This document shows positions 26,093-36,458 of a stretch of 64,000 bases of DNA, one piece after another. Every line of letters starts with the position of its first letter. The first letter of the stretch is position 1. The notes beneath the pieces are model-generated. The model was not told the DNA's origin, did no database searches, and was given only the letters and a program-made list of their open reading frames with translations. Position numbers and translations under genes: made by a program. Source of the stretch: Fibrobacterota bacterium (GTDB taxonomy: Bacteria; Fibrobacterota; Chitinivibrionia; Chitinivibrionales; FEN-1185); the NCBI GenBank assembly GCA_003165595.1, contig PLWQ01000007.1:1-64000 (forward strand), read 5' to 3'.

Positions 26093-26093
<1 letters not shown>
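24837..26093 (+). CDS. PAS-domain sensor histidine kinase, FlrB/AtoS-like
   Basis: The order is: an N-terminal coiled coil (about 10-75), a PAS domain (about 75-185; SMNSGVVGVNTVERITHFNK), a HisKA helix with the phospho-His (GEMAATVAHEIRNPLSAMGM), and an HATPase_c domain with N, G1 (ISDTGCGI) and G2 (GTGLGLAIVKK) boxes. There is no membrane segment. It overlaps the FlgN-like gene before it and the sigma-54 regulator after it (both TGATG), so the three are one operon. This arrangement resembles FlrBC/FleSR, which turn on middle and late flagellar genes. The signal sensed by the PAS domain is unknown. Confidence 0.85.
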
Positions 26094-27469
<1,376 letters not shown>

Positions 27470-27497
27470 CGAAACGCACGTTTGCCAAGGATACCCA

Positions 27498-28892
27498 ATG
27501 CTGCGAATCAACGCAAAATCCATCATCTTGAGAACCGCGGTCATCTACCTTTTCGTCACCATTCTCAACGTGTCGATCTTCGTGCTCATGGTGTTCGAGA
27601 ACCAGCTCGATCTCATTGCGCAGAACGCGATCCTCAACAGTGAGCTCAAGGGCTCGAATTTCAAGTACCGTATCGACAATGCCATGGGCGTTGCCGGCGA
27701 CCTCGACAACGCGAATATCAACAAAATCTTGCGTGAGGCAAGCTCTCTGGGCGTCAGGGACGTCACCCTGTTCAGTGAGGCGGGAAAGGTATTTGTCAAT
27801 ATCGAAAACAACCAGGCCGTTTCGAAGGCCGAGGCCAGCGTCGATGACATGAAGAACATCAACATGGCCATCACCAAGAAGGGCTTCGAGGACAAACTGT
27901 TCTACCACGTGATCCACCGCAAGACAAAGCTGATCAACCTGTACATTCCTTTTTCGTATGCCGGCGACAAAATCGGCGTGGCCGCGATTGCACTGTACAT
28001 GATCGACATCGACAAGCAGATGAACTACCTGTACCGGCAATGCCTGGTGATCGCGCTTATCATTATCGCCATCCATTTCGGGTTCGCGGTCCTGTTCTCC
28101 CGTATGATCTTCTTTCCGCTGCGCAAGCTCAACGATGCCACGCATCTCCTGGCGCAGGGGAAGCTCGACATCCGCGTTCCCATCGTGAGTGACGACGAGA
28201 TCGGCCAGCTCGCCTCCTCGTTCAATGAGATGAGCGTTGCGCTGCAGCGTATGCGCGACGAGGCGCGCGGAGCGAACCCGCTTACGGGCCTGCCCGGGAA
28301 CCTTGCAATCGCCAAGTTCATCGACGACAGCCTCAACGCTGGCCGCGTGATATGCGTGCTCTACTGCGATCTCGACAACTTCAAGGCCTACAACGACAAG
28401 TATGGATTTACAAAGGGAGACGAAGCCATCCTGTATACCCGCGACTGCCTGGTTGCCATTGCAAAGCGCAAGGACATGAAGGACGTTTTTATCGGCCACG
28501 AAGGCGGCGACGACTTCGTTGTCGTATGCGAATTCCCGTACTGGGAGGAATACGCCAAGTCGTTTATCACGCTGTTTGACCGGGGCATCTACCAGTTCTA
28601 CAACAGCGTCGACGCGAGAAACGGGTTCATCGAGTCGATCAACCGCAGGGGCGAGCGCCAGCGATTTCCGCTCATGAGCGTGTCGGTGGCGGTGGTATCG
28701 AACCGGCAGCGGCCGTTCAGGCGTCACGCCGAGATGATCCAGGTGGCGGCGGAAGTGAAGAAATACGTCAAAAGCATCGACGGGTCTTGTTACGCCATCG
28801 ACCGGCGCCAGGGGCCCGTGAGCCCGACGGGGCAGGTGACCCTTCCGGGCCAGGCGCCGGCGGCGCCCGGACCGGCACGGCAGCAGCGGTAG
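27498..28892 (+). CDS. Membrane HAMP-GGDEF-like protein
   Basis: Two membrane segments (about 10-32 and 178-200) flank a periplasmic sensor domain. A HAMP domain follows, then a GGDEF-type domain (about 255-440) starting NPLTGLPGNLAI with YCDLDNFKAYNDKYGF and ending at the active-site loop GGDDF. The canonical motif is GG[D/E]EF; Asp in place of Glu makes cyclase activity uncertain, and such variants may only bind nucleotide. The C-terminus is Pro/Ala/Gln-rich. It lies directly after the sigma-54 regulator, so c-di-GMP signalling is likely tied to that pathway. The PilZ protein at 6904 is a possible effector. Confidence 0.8.
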   Translation: MLRINAKSIILRTAVIYLFVTILNVSIFVLMVFENQLDLIAQNAILNSELKGSNFKYRIDNAMGVAGDLDNANINKILREASSLGVRDVTLFSEAGKVFVNIENNQAVSKAEASVDDMKNINMAITKKGFEDKLFYHVIHRKTKLINLYIPFSYAGDKIGVAAIALYMIDIDKQMNYLYRQCLVIALIIIAIHFGFAVLFSRMIFFPLRKLNDATHLLAQGKLDIRVPIVSDDEIGQLASSFNEMSVALQRMRDEARGANPLTGLPGNLAIAKFIDDSLNAGRVICVLYCDLDNFKAYNDKYGFTKGDEAILYTRDCLVAIAKRKDMKDVFIGHEGGDDFVVVCEFPYWEEYAKSFITLFDRGIYQFYNSVDARNGFIESINRRGERQRFPLMSVSVAVVSNRQRPFRRHAEMIQVAAEVKKYVKSIDGSCYAIDRRQGPVSPTGQVTLPGQAPAAPGPARQQR

Positions 28893-28937
28893 ACGGCAGC
28901 CTTTGGAATTGCTCGGAAACAACGGACCGGCGCACCC

Positions 28938-30521
28938 ATGAAAACCTACTTTCAGATAGTTCTCGTTCTGCTGTTGCTCGGCTTCACCGTCATGTTCAAT
29001 TTCGGGCTTGTTGACATCCGCATCGATGAACTCAATTACCTCCTCGGCAAAATCGCGAATATGCAGGATGTGTCGAATTCCCTCGGCATTGTGGGCAAGT
29101 ACGAACTCATCAAACGCCGCATGCAATACGGCGAGGAAAGCAATTCTTCCTACGAGCTCGAAGCAAAGGTGCAGGCGCTCACCTCCGGCGAGCGAACGCC
29201 CGACAAGGGGGACGAGTGGAAGAAGAAATTGTACACTGCGCCCGTGCGCATCACTCTCAACGTCATCCGTCTTTTTCTCGGCAAGGAGATCGTGAGCCTC
29301 AAGGCCGAAGACAAGATTCTCAACATCCTGGAAATCGGCTATTTCTGGGAGAGAAACAGGAAATACGTGGAGGCGATCAAGGTGTACGATGAGGTGCTGT
29401 CGCAGAATGTTCAGCCCGAGATCAAGGCCGCCGTGATGATTCACAAGGCGTTCTGCCATTCCATGCTCAGCGAATACGATATTTCCAAGCGAACCTACGA
29501 GCGCGTGATTAGCGTGTATCCGAACACAGAAGCCGGGGTGATCAGCTGGAAATTGCTTGACTTCATAGAATCGATGGAAAAACAGCGCGCCCAGCTCGAA
29601 CAGCAGAAATCGTCGTATTTCGAAAAGGCCAGACAGTTCTATCTTCTGATGGACTATCGCAACTCAATTAAGTATTTCTCGATTTTCATGCAGGAAAAAC
29701 CGCCGGATTCCCTGTTGTACCAGGCGCAGTACTACAAGGGAAGATCGCACGAAGAAGTGGGCGAAAGCGAAGAGGCCATGGCCGAATATCAAAAGGTGAT
29801 CCGTGGCGACAAGTCGCGCGAATGGGCCAAGCAGGCCAACCGCCGTATGCTCATGATGGGCGAGTTCTACGAACAAAAGAAGCAGATATCCGACGAGGCC
29901 AAGCGGCAGCTGGCGCTCTACCAGGACCAGAGCTTCATTAACAAAGTGGAGCAGTACGCCAGCATGGTCTCGGAGAGCAGCCTCAGGAAGGAACTGATGG
30001 CCGGCTCGGCGCAGAACAAGGAGGGGAAAACCGTGCGCGCCGCCGCAGACGACAGCCTGCTCAACGTCATCAACAAGATCGGCAGCCTCGATCTCACCGG
30101 AGAAAAGGAGGCCAAGCGCCAGGAGGAACTCCAGAAACTGCGAGACGAGCTTGTACAGACCGGCAGGCTGTCGGCGCAGGACGTAAAGGAACTGGAGCGC
30201 AGGAAAGACCTCGAGGACAATCCCTTCCGTCGCCCCAGCGTGCTCAAGGAGACCATCGATGAGAACTCCACCCAGCTCAAATACATTTACAACCGGAAAC
30301 TGCGCCAGGGCATAAAACTGTCCGGCAAGATGGTGGTAGAGATTTCAATCCGGCCCGACGGCGGTATCAGGAACGCCGTCGTTCTGAAATCGACCATGGG
30401 AGACAAGACATTCGAAGACGATATTGTCAAGCAGATCAGGGGATGGAAATTCAAGTCGGTATCGGACAGCCTGGGGGATTTGACGGTGAATTATCCGTTT
30501 GAGTTTACGCAGGAAGAGTAG
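28938..30521 (+). CDS. TPR protein with AgmX/PglI-type TonB-like C-terminus
   Basis: An N-terminal membrane anchor (VLVLLLLGFTVMFNFGLV) is followed by TPR helices (about 125-320; ILEIGYFWERNRKYVEAIKV, AQYYKGRSHEEVGESEEAMA). A charged coiled-coil region follows (about 335-430). The C-terminal domain contains LSGKMVVEISIRPDGGIRNA and IRGWKFKSV...VNYPFEF, the pattern of the TonB-like domain found at the end of AgmX/PglI gliding and secretion proteins. It is therefore likely an envelope-spanning protein that transmits force or assembles a periplasmic complex. It is the last gene of the co-directional run and converges on the Ser/Thr kinase gene. Confidence 0.75.
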   Translation: MKTYFQIVLVLLLLGFTVMFNFGLVDIRIDELNYLLGKIANMQDVSNSLGIVGKYELIKRRMQYGEESNSSYELEAKVQALTSGERTPDKGDEWKKKLYTAPVRITLNVIRLFLGKEIVSLKAEDKILNILEIGYFWERNRKYVEAIKVYDEVLSQNVQPEIKAAVMIHKAFCHSMLSEYDISKRTYERVISVYPNTEAGVISWKLLDFIESMEKQRAQLEQQKSSYFEKARQFYLLMDYRNSIKYFSIFMQEKPPDSLLYQAQYYKGRSHEEVGESEEAMAEYQKVIRGDKSREWAKQANRRMLMMGEFYEQKKQISDEAKRQLALYQDQSFINKVEQYASMVSESSLRKELMAGSAQNKEGKTVRAAADDSLLNVINKIGSLDLTGEKEAKRQEELQKLRDELVQTGRLSAQDVKELERRKDLEDNPFRRPSVLKETIDENSTQLKYIYNRKLRQGIKLSGKMVVEISIRPDGGIRNAVVLKSTMGDKTFEDDIVKQIRGWKFKSVSDSLGDLTVNYPFEFTQEE

Positions 30522-30575
30522 CGGCCGGGCATTTCGTGATGTTTGTTGCCCGGGAAGGATGTGGGCGTTTCCCTT

Positions 30576-30607
30576 TTGTAGAGGTGCACGATCACGCGCC
30601 TCTACAA
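30576..30607. terminator. Palindrome between convergent genes
   Basis: TTGTAGAGG (30576-30584) pairs exactly with CCTCTACAA (30599-30607), with further pairing possible inside (TGCAC/GCG). CTTTT lies downstream on the plus strand. It is placed correctly to stop transcription from both the TPR gene and the kinase gene, although the T run is weak. Confidence 0.5.
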
Positions 30608-30689
30608 GCTTTTCCATTTTCCTGATCTTGAATTAGTTCATTCCCATTCTGCTGGCCACCAACGCCGGAAATTTGAAATCGTCCACCTG

Positions 30690-32735
30690 CTATTTAGCAA
30701 TCGCCAATTCATTCAATTTCTTCACCGCCTCCTTGAATCGCGGGCTTCCTGAATTGTTCATGTAGCATCGCTTCACATTCAGCCAATAGTTGATGGCGGT
30801 CGTCCGGTTGTCAGGCGTCGATTCGTCCCTGTATACCTCGTTGCTGGCGACAGCCGTGAAATACTGCGCGTCGTTACGCACCTCGAGGATGCTGCGGTAC
30901 TTGCTGGGTTTGGTGAGCGCGGTCTGGAAGTTCTCGATGGCGTCCTTGTTGCGTCCCATGCGCTGGTACATCTCGCCCGTGAGCAGGAAGTACTCGGCGT
31001 CGTCCAGTTTGTTGTTGAGGAGGTTCTCCTTTGCGGCCCGCAGCTTATCGGACTGGATGAGCGCGTCCACGAGCAGCAGCCACGCCTTGTCGTGCTGGGG
31101 AGAAGAGGCCGGAACGTTTTCAAGCGCGAGTTGTGCGTCGTCAATTGCGCCTTTGGCGAGCGCGGATTGACCGATGGACACGAAATCGTCGGAACCATAT
31201 TTTTTTTTGAGATTCTCCAGGGGGGAGCCGCTTGAAACCGGTTCTTTTTCGTGCACGGCCGGCTGGCGCGTCCGCTGCTGGGCCTGCGAGACAGTGCGGC
31301 CCGATGCCTGCCTGGCATTTCTGGCGCTTGCCCTCGGCGTCTCCGGCTGTTCCATCTGCGGCCGGGCTTCGGCTTGGGGAGCCTGCTGCGGCTGCACGGC
31401 CGAAAGCGGTTGCAACTGCTGCTGTTGCGCTGCCGGAGTCTGGGCCGGTGCGGCGGCCGGGGCGGGAGCAGGTTGCTGCGCCGGTGTTGAGACGGCGTGG
31501 TCGGCAGGAGCTGGTTTGGGGCCGGTGACGAGAAAGAGGGTTACGGCGGCGGCAATCACGATCGCGGCTGCAGCAGGCAAAACCACTTTGAGCGAAAGCC
31601 ATGCCGGCTTGCGCGCCTTTGTTTCCGAGGAAACGCTTGACGGGTTCGCAAGGTACGCCTTGAGCACGGCTTCCGGCGAATCCGAGGTGAGGGCCTTGTG
31701 CGCGGATTCAAGTTCGTCAAGCAAGGCCGACGCGCTAGCGTACCGGTTTTCCTTGTCGAGCTGGAGGCATTTCTGCGAGATTTTCGCGATCCCCTGAGGA
31801 ACTGAGAAGTCGAACTCCTCGAATTTCCTGTACTCGTTCATGATCTTTTTTTTCATCAGGTTTGTGATGGTCTCCTGAGGAAAAGTCTTTGTCCCTGTGA
31901 TCATCTCGTACAGGATCGCGCCGAAAGCGTAGATGTCGGCCCGGCAGTCGATGTCGACGCCGTCCATTTGCTCGGGCGAGAGGTACTGCATGGTGCCCAC
32001 GATGTTGCCCTCAACCGTGTGCAGGCTCGCCTCAGTAGGGCGCGCAATGCCGAAATCCATGAGACGGAGATCGCCGTGCTTGGAAATCATGATGTTGGCC
32101 GGCTTGAGATCCCGGTGAATGATGCCGTGGTAGGTCTTGCCGTACAGCAGGAAGTCCTGGTTATGCGCATACGACAGGGCGCGCGCCACAAAAATGGCGA
32201 TGGCAGTACATACCGACGGAGGCAGCTTGCCGGTGCGGCCGATCATGCTTTCGAGCGAGACGCCGTCGATAAGCTCCATTTCGAGGAAAGGCAGGCCGTT
32301 CCAGTCTCCCACACTGTAAATCTCGACGATGTTGGGATGCCGTAGCTTCGCCGTGATCTTCGCTTCGGTCTCGAACCGGTTCCTGAGATCGCCTTGCTGT
32401 GTGGGAATAAGAATCTTGACTGCCCGGAAGACCTCAAGCTTGTCGTTCCAGATTTTGTACACCCGTGCCATGCCGCCCGAGCCCAGCATACCCACGATGG
32501 TGCCGGAACCGAGCTGCACCGGTTCGTTGCCGCTCGGCAGGTCGGTTTGCGCATCGACCTGCTTGTTCTTGCCGCCGTACGGATTTGTCGCGCCTATCTG
32601 GGTTGCATCGACGCGGGCCTTGGTGTCGAGGGTGTGAAAGCCGGTGCCCGCGCCTGATCCTTCGACAAATGTCTTATCGAAGGACGGCTGCTCTTTCGGC
32701 TGCCGGGGATCTTGCGGATTGATCGACGTGTTCAT
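30690..32735 (-). CDS. Membrane serine/threonine protein kinase with periplasmic repeats
   Basis: This is a PASTA-less Hanks-type kinase. The glycine loop is LGSGGMARVY (84-93), the ATP lysine is Lys107, the catalytic loop is HRDLKPAN with Asp209, and DFG is at 227-229; all are intact. A single membrane segment follows at about 380-404. The outer part begins with a long Pro/Ala/Gln-rich linker and ends in TPR-like helices (LENVPASSPQHDKAWLLLVD; LTGEMYQRMGRNKDAIENF). The start chosen (MNTSINPQ) avoids a GTG 15 codons upstream that lies in an inverted repeat. It faces the tssKLM genes across a PEGA gene; kinases of this type (PpkA) control type VI secretion in other bacteria, so the same role is likely but not shown. 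Confidence 0.88.
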   Translation of the reverse strand: MNTSINPQDPRQPKEQPSFDKTFVEGSGAGTGFHTLDTKARVDATQIGATNPYGGKNKQVDAQTDLPSGNEPVQLGSGTIVGMLGSGGMARVYKIWNDKLEVFRAVKILIPTQQGDLRNRFETEAKITAKLRHPNIVEIYSVGDWNGLPFLEMELIDGVSLESMIGRTGKLPPSVCTAIAIFVARALSYAHNQDFLLYGKTYHGIIHRDLKPANIMISKHGDLRLMDFGIARPTEASLHTVEGNIVGTMQYLSPEQMDGVDIDCRADIYAFGAILYEMITGTKTFPQETITNLMKKKIMNEYRKFEEFDFSVPQGIAKISQKCLQLDKENRYASASALLDELESAHKALTSDSPEAVLKAYLANPSSVSSETKARKPAWLSLKVVLPAAAAIVIAAAVTLFLVTGPKPAPADHAVSTPAQQPAPAPAAAPAQTPAAQQQQLQPLSAVQPQQAPQAEARPQMEQPETPRASARNARQASGRTVSQAQQRTRQPAVHEKEPVSSGSPLENLKKKYGSDDFVSIGQSALAKGAIDDAQLALENVPASSPQHDKAWLLLVDALIQSDKLRAAKENLLNNKLDDAEYFLLTGEMYQRMGRNKDAIENFQTALTKPSKYRSILEVRNDAQYFTAVASNEVYRDESTPDNRTTAINYWLNVKRCYMNNSGSPRFKEAVKKLNELAIAK

Positions 32736-32772
32736 GGGATTCTGTCTAGTTGAAACTTGCTTCTTCGCCCGA

Positions 32773-32870
32773 GACCTCACCCCTTCCCCTCTCCCACAAG
32801 GAGAGGGGTTCCCGAGAATGCTTTCATCTTCCCCTTCTCCCCGTGGGAGTAGGGGATAGGGGATGAGGTC
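32773..32870. repeat. Inverted repeat upstream of the kinase gene
   Basis: GACCTCACCCC (from 32773) pairs with GGGGATGAGGTC (ending 32870). Inside is a perfect hairpin CCCCTCTCC-cacaa-GGAGAGGGG (32786-32808). This pyrimidine-rich CCCTCTCC/GGAGAGGG type is a widespread dispersed palindrome. It occupies most of the gap between the PEGA gene and the kinase. Confidence 0.7.
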
Positions 32871-32897
32871 ACAACGAAACCACCCGAGTCTTCCTTG

Positions 32898-33596
32898 TCA
32901 GAAAAACGCTACGATTTCAAACCCTATCACGCAGAGGCTCCCGGCCACAACTCCTATGATCTGGCCGTTTCTGGAACCGTTGCTTGGAGATTTGAAATTC
33001 TGGTCAAGGCTTTCGACCATGGTCAAAACCAGCCCGCCGATTGCTCCGGCGCCGAACGCCAGGCGCAAAAGTGCCTTGTTGTCAAGCGCGTTCTTCTTGG
33101 GCAGCGTCTTGTTAAGCAACACGGTCTCGCCTTTGGGCACCACGATGTCGTCGACCACTTTGTCGTATGATTTGTTCTCATGCTTTATTTCGAGCCTGTA
33201 TTTCCCTGGAATGATGAAGTCGTTGGTTACCGGCGTTTTGCCGAGCGAGGTGAGCACGTAGACGTCCGCGCCCTCGGGGTCGGAATTGACCTTGAGCGAG
33301 CCGTAGCGCGACTTGATTGTTTTCTCCACCATAGTTAGTTCGCCGGCCTGGATAAAGACATCTTCGACCGTGCTGGTGTGCTGCACAGGATCAACCAACT
33401 TGAGCGAATACCTGCCGGCCTTGAGCTTCTTGTCCAGGATGGGGGAGTCGCCGATGTACTTGTCGTCGAGCCATACCTCGATGCCGTCGGGGTCTGTCTT
33501 TACCGTGAGTGAGCCGTCGGCGTCTCCAAACGCAGCGGTCCGCAGGACGATGAACACTGCGGCAGAGGCCAAGGCGAAGCATTTTTGCAATCTCAT
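32898..33596 (-). CDS. Secreted PEGA-domain protein
   Basis: The start MRLQKCFALASAAVFIVL gives a signal peptide and has AAGGAGATACC upstream; earlier in-frame starts lack this. Two tandem PEGA-type beta domains follow: LTVKTDPDGIEVWLDDKYIG with KLKAGRYSLKLVDP, then LKVNSDPEGADVYVLTSLGK with IIPGKYRLEIKHE. A hydrophobic C-terminal stretch (about 175-233) may form one or two membrane segments. PEGA domains are thought to bind envelope polymers or protein partners. It lies between the kinase and tssK, in the same direction as the kinase. No enzymatic residues are seen. Confidence 0.8.
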   Translation of the reverse strand: MRLQKCFALASAAVFIVLRTAAFGDADGSLTVKTDPDGIEVWLDDKYIGDSPILDKKLKAGRYSLKLVDPVQHTSTVEDVFIQAGELTMVEKTIKSRYGSLKVNSDPEGADVYVLTSLGKTPVTNDFIIPGKYRLEIKHENKSYDKVVDDIVVPKGETVLLNKTLPKKNALDNKALLRLAFGAGAIGGLVLTMVESLDQNFKSPSNGSRNGQIIGVVAGSLCVIGFEIVAFF

Positions 33597-33886
33597 GGTA
33601 TCTCCTTGCTTGCACTGTTTTACCCGGCGCCCGTCTTTTTCCCAGGAAAAGCTTTTCAGGAGAAAGGGCACGGGTTTATTTTATGATGTCTTGGGCGCCA
33701 TGCGCGATTCTGCAACATCGGCTTCGCGCGGGCCGATTCAACCGGGGCCAAACACATGTCGTTCTGCGAACATCGGTTTCCCGGAGGCGCAATTGTTAAA
33801 AATACAATACGTTACGGGGCAAAACCAAAGCAAACGTTACCTCGCTTGCGCGGCAACAGAACCCTGCATCACGAAAAGAGGTCCCT

Positions 33887-35239
33887 GTGCTAGGAAACAG
33901 TAAGGTCATTTGGAAAGAGGGAATGTTTTTGCAGCCGCACCACTTTCAGCAGGCGGAGCGGTATCTGCTTAATTCATTTCACGCGGCGCTGCTTTCGCAT
34001 TCGCCCCATTGGTACGGTATCACCGAACTCGAAATTGACAAAGACGCAATCTCCAATGGCCTCTTCTCGGTGACCCGGTGCAGCGGCATGCTTCCCGACG
34101 GCGTGGCGTTCTCCATGCCCAAAGAAGATCCGCCGCCTGCCGCCCGTTCGTTTACCGACCACTTTTCCCACGATCAGCAATCGCTCGACGTGTACCTTGC
34201 CCTGCCGCTGGTTGCGGAAGGCAAGGCGAACGTGGTATCGGCCTCCCTGGAAGGACAGGCGGCAGCGCGATTCCGTTCGCGCACGGTAACGGTCGGCGAC
34301 GAGGTGCTCGGCATGCAACGCAAGGAAATAGACGTAGGCGCTTACAACTTTGTCCTCCTGTTTGCCGACGAGTCCCTCGACAATCATGCGTCATTCCAGG
34401 TGGGAAAGCTCGCAAGGAACCAGAGCGGCTCGGTGGAACTCGTGCCCTCGTTCGTACCGCCGCTGCTTTCCATCGGCGCATCGCCGTATATGCTTTCGGT
34501 GCTTCGCTCACTGCTCGAACTGCTGCTTGCCAAAATCACTTCGTTGTCCCAGGGAAGAAAACAGGTAGAAGGCGGATTCGCCGAATTCACCGGGGGGGAG
34601 GAGACTCCGTTCCGGCTGCTGCAGACCCTCAACACCTTCACGCCGCTGCTCACGCATTTTCACTCGTTCCCCAGCGTCCATCCCTACGATGTCTTTTGCC
34701 TGCTCACGCAGTTTGCCGGCGCGTTGTGCACGTTCTCTTCGGAGGTGTCGATACGAAACCTGCCGCGCTACGACCATGCGAACCTGTCGGCCACGTTTAC
34801 CGCTCTTGTCAAGATCATCCGGACTGTGCTCGAAGCGGACATCCAGGCCGGTTGCGTGCCGGTGCCCATAGAGCAGATAAACCAGGCCACGTTCGTGTGC
34901 AAAATCCCGGACGAAAAGCTGCTGAGCGTGGCCAAATTTTTCCTGGGCGTTTCGGCCAAGGTGCAGGAAAAGGAACTCGTTGTAGGAGCGTTGCAGCGCA
35001 TCAAGATGTGCTCACGCAACCGGCTCGACCTGCTCATTTCGTCGGCAATGCCGGGCCTGCCGCTCAAACACACCCTGCACCCGCCGCAGGGGCTTTCCAC
35101 CAAGCCCGGGTTCGTCTACTTCAGCCTCGACCAGCAGGGAGACTTCTGGAACCAGATCAAGGCCGCGGGGAATATCGCGTTTTATTTTCCGAACAATTAT
35201 CCGGAATTGAAGATGGAGATGCTGGCTCTAAAAGAATAA
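33887..35239 (+). CDS. tssK: Type VI secretion baseplate protein TssK
   Basis: TssK links the T6SS baseplate to the TssJLM membrane complex. The N-terminus VIWKEGMFLQPHHFQQAERY is the clearest family signature, and LNTFTPLLTHFHSFPSVHPY with GLPLKHTLHPPQGLSTKPGF mark the middle and C-terminal domains. At 450 residues it is full length. It starts with GTG. It is the first gene of tssK-tssL-tssM. The next gene is unusually far away (466 bases) across a hairpin array. No sheath (TssBC), Hcp, VgrG or ClpV gene is visible in the window. The 290-base stretch before it (33597-33886) shows only weak promoter boxes such as TACAAT at 33803. Confidence 0.92.
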   Translation: MLGNSKVIWKEGMFLQPHHFQQAERYLLNSFHAALLSHSPHWYGITELEIDKDAISNGLFSVTRCSGMLPDGVAFSMPKEDPPPAARSFTDHFSHDQQSLDVYLALPLVAEGKANVVSASLEGQAAARFRSRTVTVGDEVLGMQRKEIDVGAYNFVLLFADESLDNHASFQVGKLARNQSGSVELVPSFVPPLLSIGASPYMLSVLRSLLELLLAKITSLSQGRKQVEGGFAEFTGGEETPFRLLQTLNTFTPLLTHFHSFPSVHPYDVFCLLTQFAGALCTFSSEVSIRNLPRYDHANLSATFTALVKIIRTVLEADIQAGCVPVPIEQINQATFVCKIPDEKLLSVAKFFLGVSAKVQEKELVVGALQRIKMCSRNRLDLLISSAMPGLPLKHTLHPPQGLSTKPGFVYFSLDQQGDFWNQIKAAGNIAFYFPNNYPELKMEMLALKE

Positions 35240-35510
35240 ACATTAAGTGACAAATGCGATTTTGGTGGGGAAGTTTCCCCCTGGCTTCAGCCCGGCGTAC
35301 CGCCGGTCTTCCGCCACCCCCTCCCGGGTGCACCCCTTGAGAGAGTAGTTGAAGGTTTCAACCTTCGGTTGGGGGGCACCCACGAGGAGTCGTTGGCAAG
35401 AAAAGGATTTCAGAGGAATTGCAAGGTCGGCAATTTGTTGCCAGAGAAAACAGAGCCGATTAGGCTTGGTTTCTACAGCCACGGCAGCGGCATACCGCAG
35501 AGAAGGCGTT

Positions 35511-35662
35511 GCGGAAACACGACACTCGCGTTGCGCAATCGACGCGAATCGTGCGTGTTTCCGCTGGAAAGGGTGTGGGCGCAGATCGCCGCCGCACCTT
35601 TCGACTCCGCTCAGGGTGCGGCGGAAGCTGCGCCCCAGGGGAAACCGCGTAGCGGTGTCCCC
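35511..35662. repeat. Array of strong hairpins between tssK and tssL
   Basis: Three strong inverted repeats follow one another. The first is GCGGAAACACG (35511-35521) with CGTGTTTCCGC (35554-35564), which has an inner TCGCGT/ACGCGA. The second is GGGCGCAG (35577-35584) with CTGCGCCC (35628-35635), enclosing CGCCGCACC/GGTGCGGCG. The third is GGGGAAACCGC (35638-35648) with GCGGTGTCCCC (35652-35662). A smaller one, GAAGGTT-tc-AACCTTC, lies near 35350. The whole gap 35240-35705 has no convincing gene. TTTCGACTCCGCTCAGGGTG in the second hairpin is typical of dispersed palindromic repeats. Confidence 0.65.
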
Positions 35663-35705
35663 ACAAGAAACAGAATGGTTTTTTAGAAAAAGGAATCTTG
35701 CAATT

Positions 35706-36452
35706 ATGGGAAATTCATTCGTAGAAACCATGGCCGGCCAGACCATGAACCTCGATGTCACCAAGACGCTCGGGGTCAAGCGGGACGTGAGCGCTCTGTG
35801 CACCGACCTGTTCCTCATCATTATTCGCATGCGTGAAGCGGAAGACCTGGGAGATCCCGCGGCGCTGCGCAAGCTGATTACCTATTATATCAGCCTGTTC
35901 GAGAAAAACTGCAAGGCCATCGGCATGGACCAGGATTCCATTGTGGAGGCAAAATATGCCATGATCGCGCTCATGGACGAGACCGTTCTCAGCGTTCCGG
36001 GCGCGTGCCGGGATTACTGGATTTCGCGGCCCATGCAGCTCGACTATTTCGGCGACAACATTGCGGGACAGGAATTCTACGAGAAGCTGCAGAAGATGCT
36101 GTTGCAGCCCGAGAACAAGAAACACGTGCTCGAAGTGTTCTTCCTGTGTCTGGCGCTCGGGTTCGAGGGCAAGTACAAGATGTTCAACGGAGAGGAACGC
36201 ATCGCGATCATGGAAGACCTGGGGCGCAAGCTTCGCAGAACCAGGATCCGCGCATCTTCCGATTTGTCGCCCCACGGCAAACGGCCCGAATCGTCCGGGG
36301 AAAAAAAGGCCGGGACATTCTTTTTCCCGCTGTGGCTGTCGGGCGCGATCGCGGCGGCAGCGGTCGTTGTCTGCTGGATCGCACTGTTTATCACAAACGG
36401 TTCCTCGGCACGGGACCTTCTTTCATCCATCCAATCCCTATCGGCGCAGTAA
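35706..36452 (+). CDS. tssL: Type VI secretion membrane protein TssL (DotU/IcmH family)
   Basis: TssL forms the inner-membrane part of the T6SS with TssM. The 248-residue protein has the DotU helical domain (about 25-180; VEAKYAMIALMDETVLSVPG, then FEGKYKMFNGEERI) and a single C-terminal membrane segment (about 206-230). There is no C-terminal OmpA-like peptidoglycan-binding domain, so it is the short form; anchoring would need another protein. The ATG has AAGGA upstream, and the frame further upstream reads through the hairpin array and is not coding. tssM starts six bases after its stop. Confidence 0.92.
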   Translation: MGNSFVETMAGQTMNLDVTKTLGVKRDVSALCTDLFLIIIRMREAEDLGDPAALRKLITYYISLFEKNCKAIGMDQDSIVEAKYAMIALMDETVLSVPGACRDYWISRPMQLDYFGDNIAGQEFYEKLQKMLLQPENKKHVLEVFFLCLALGFEGKYKMFNGEERIAIMEDLGRKLRRTRIRASSDLSPHGKRPESSGEKKAGTFFFPLWLSGAIAAAAVVVCWIALFITNGSSARDLLSSIQSLSAQ

Positions 36453-36458
36453 CCAACC

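Noticed and set aside
32773-32870. Regulatory operator for the kinase
   Set aside because: The inverted repeat is of the common pyrimidine-rich dispersed type, so a specific regulatory role is not supported.
34078-35250. 390-codon plus-strand frame overlapping tssK in another phase
   Set aside because: Arg/Gly/Ala-rich out-of-frame reading; tssK in the other frame carries the family signature.
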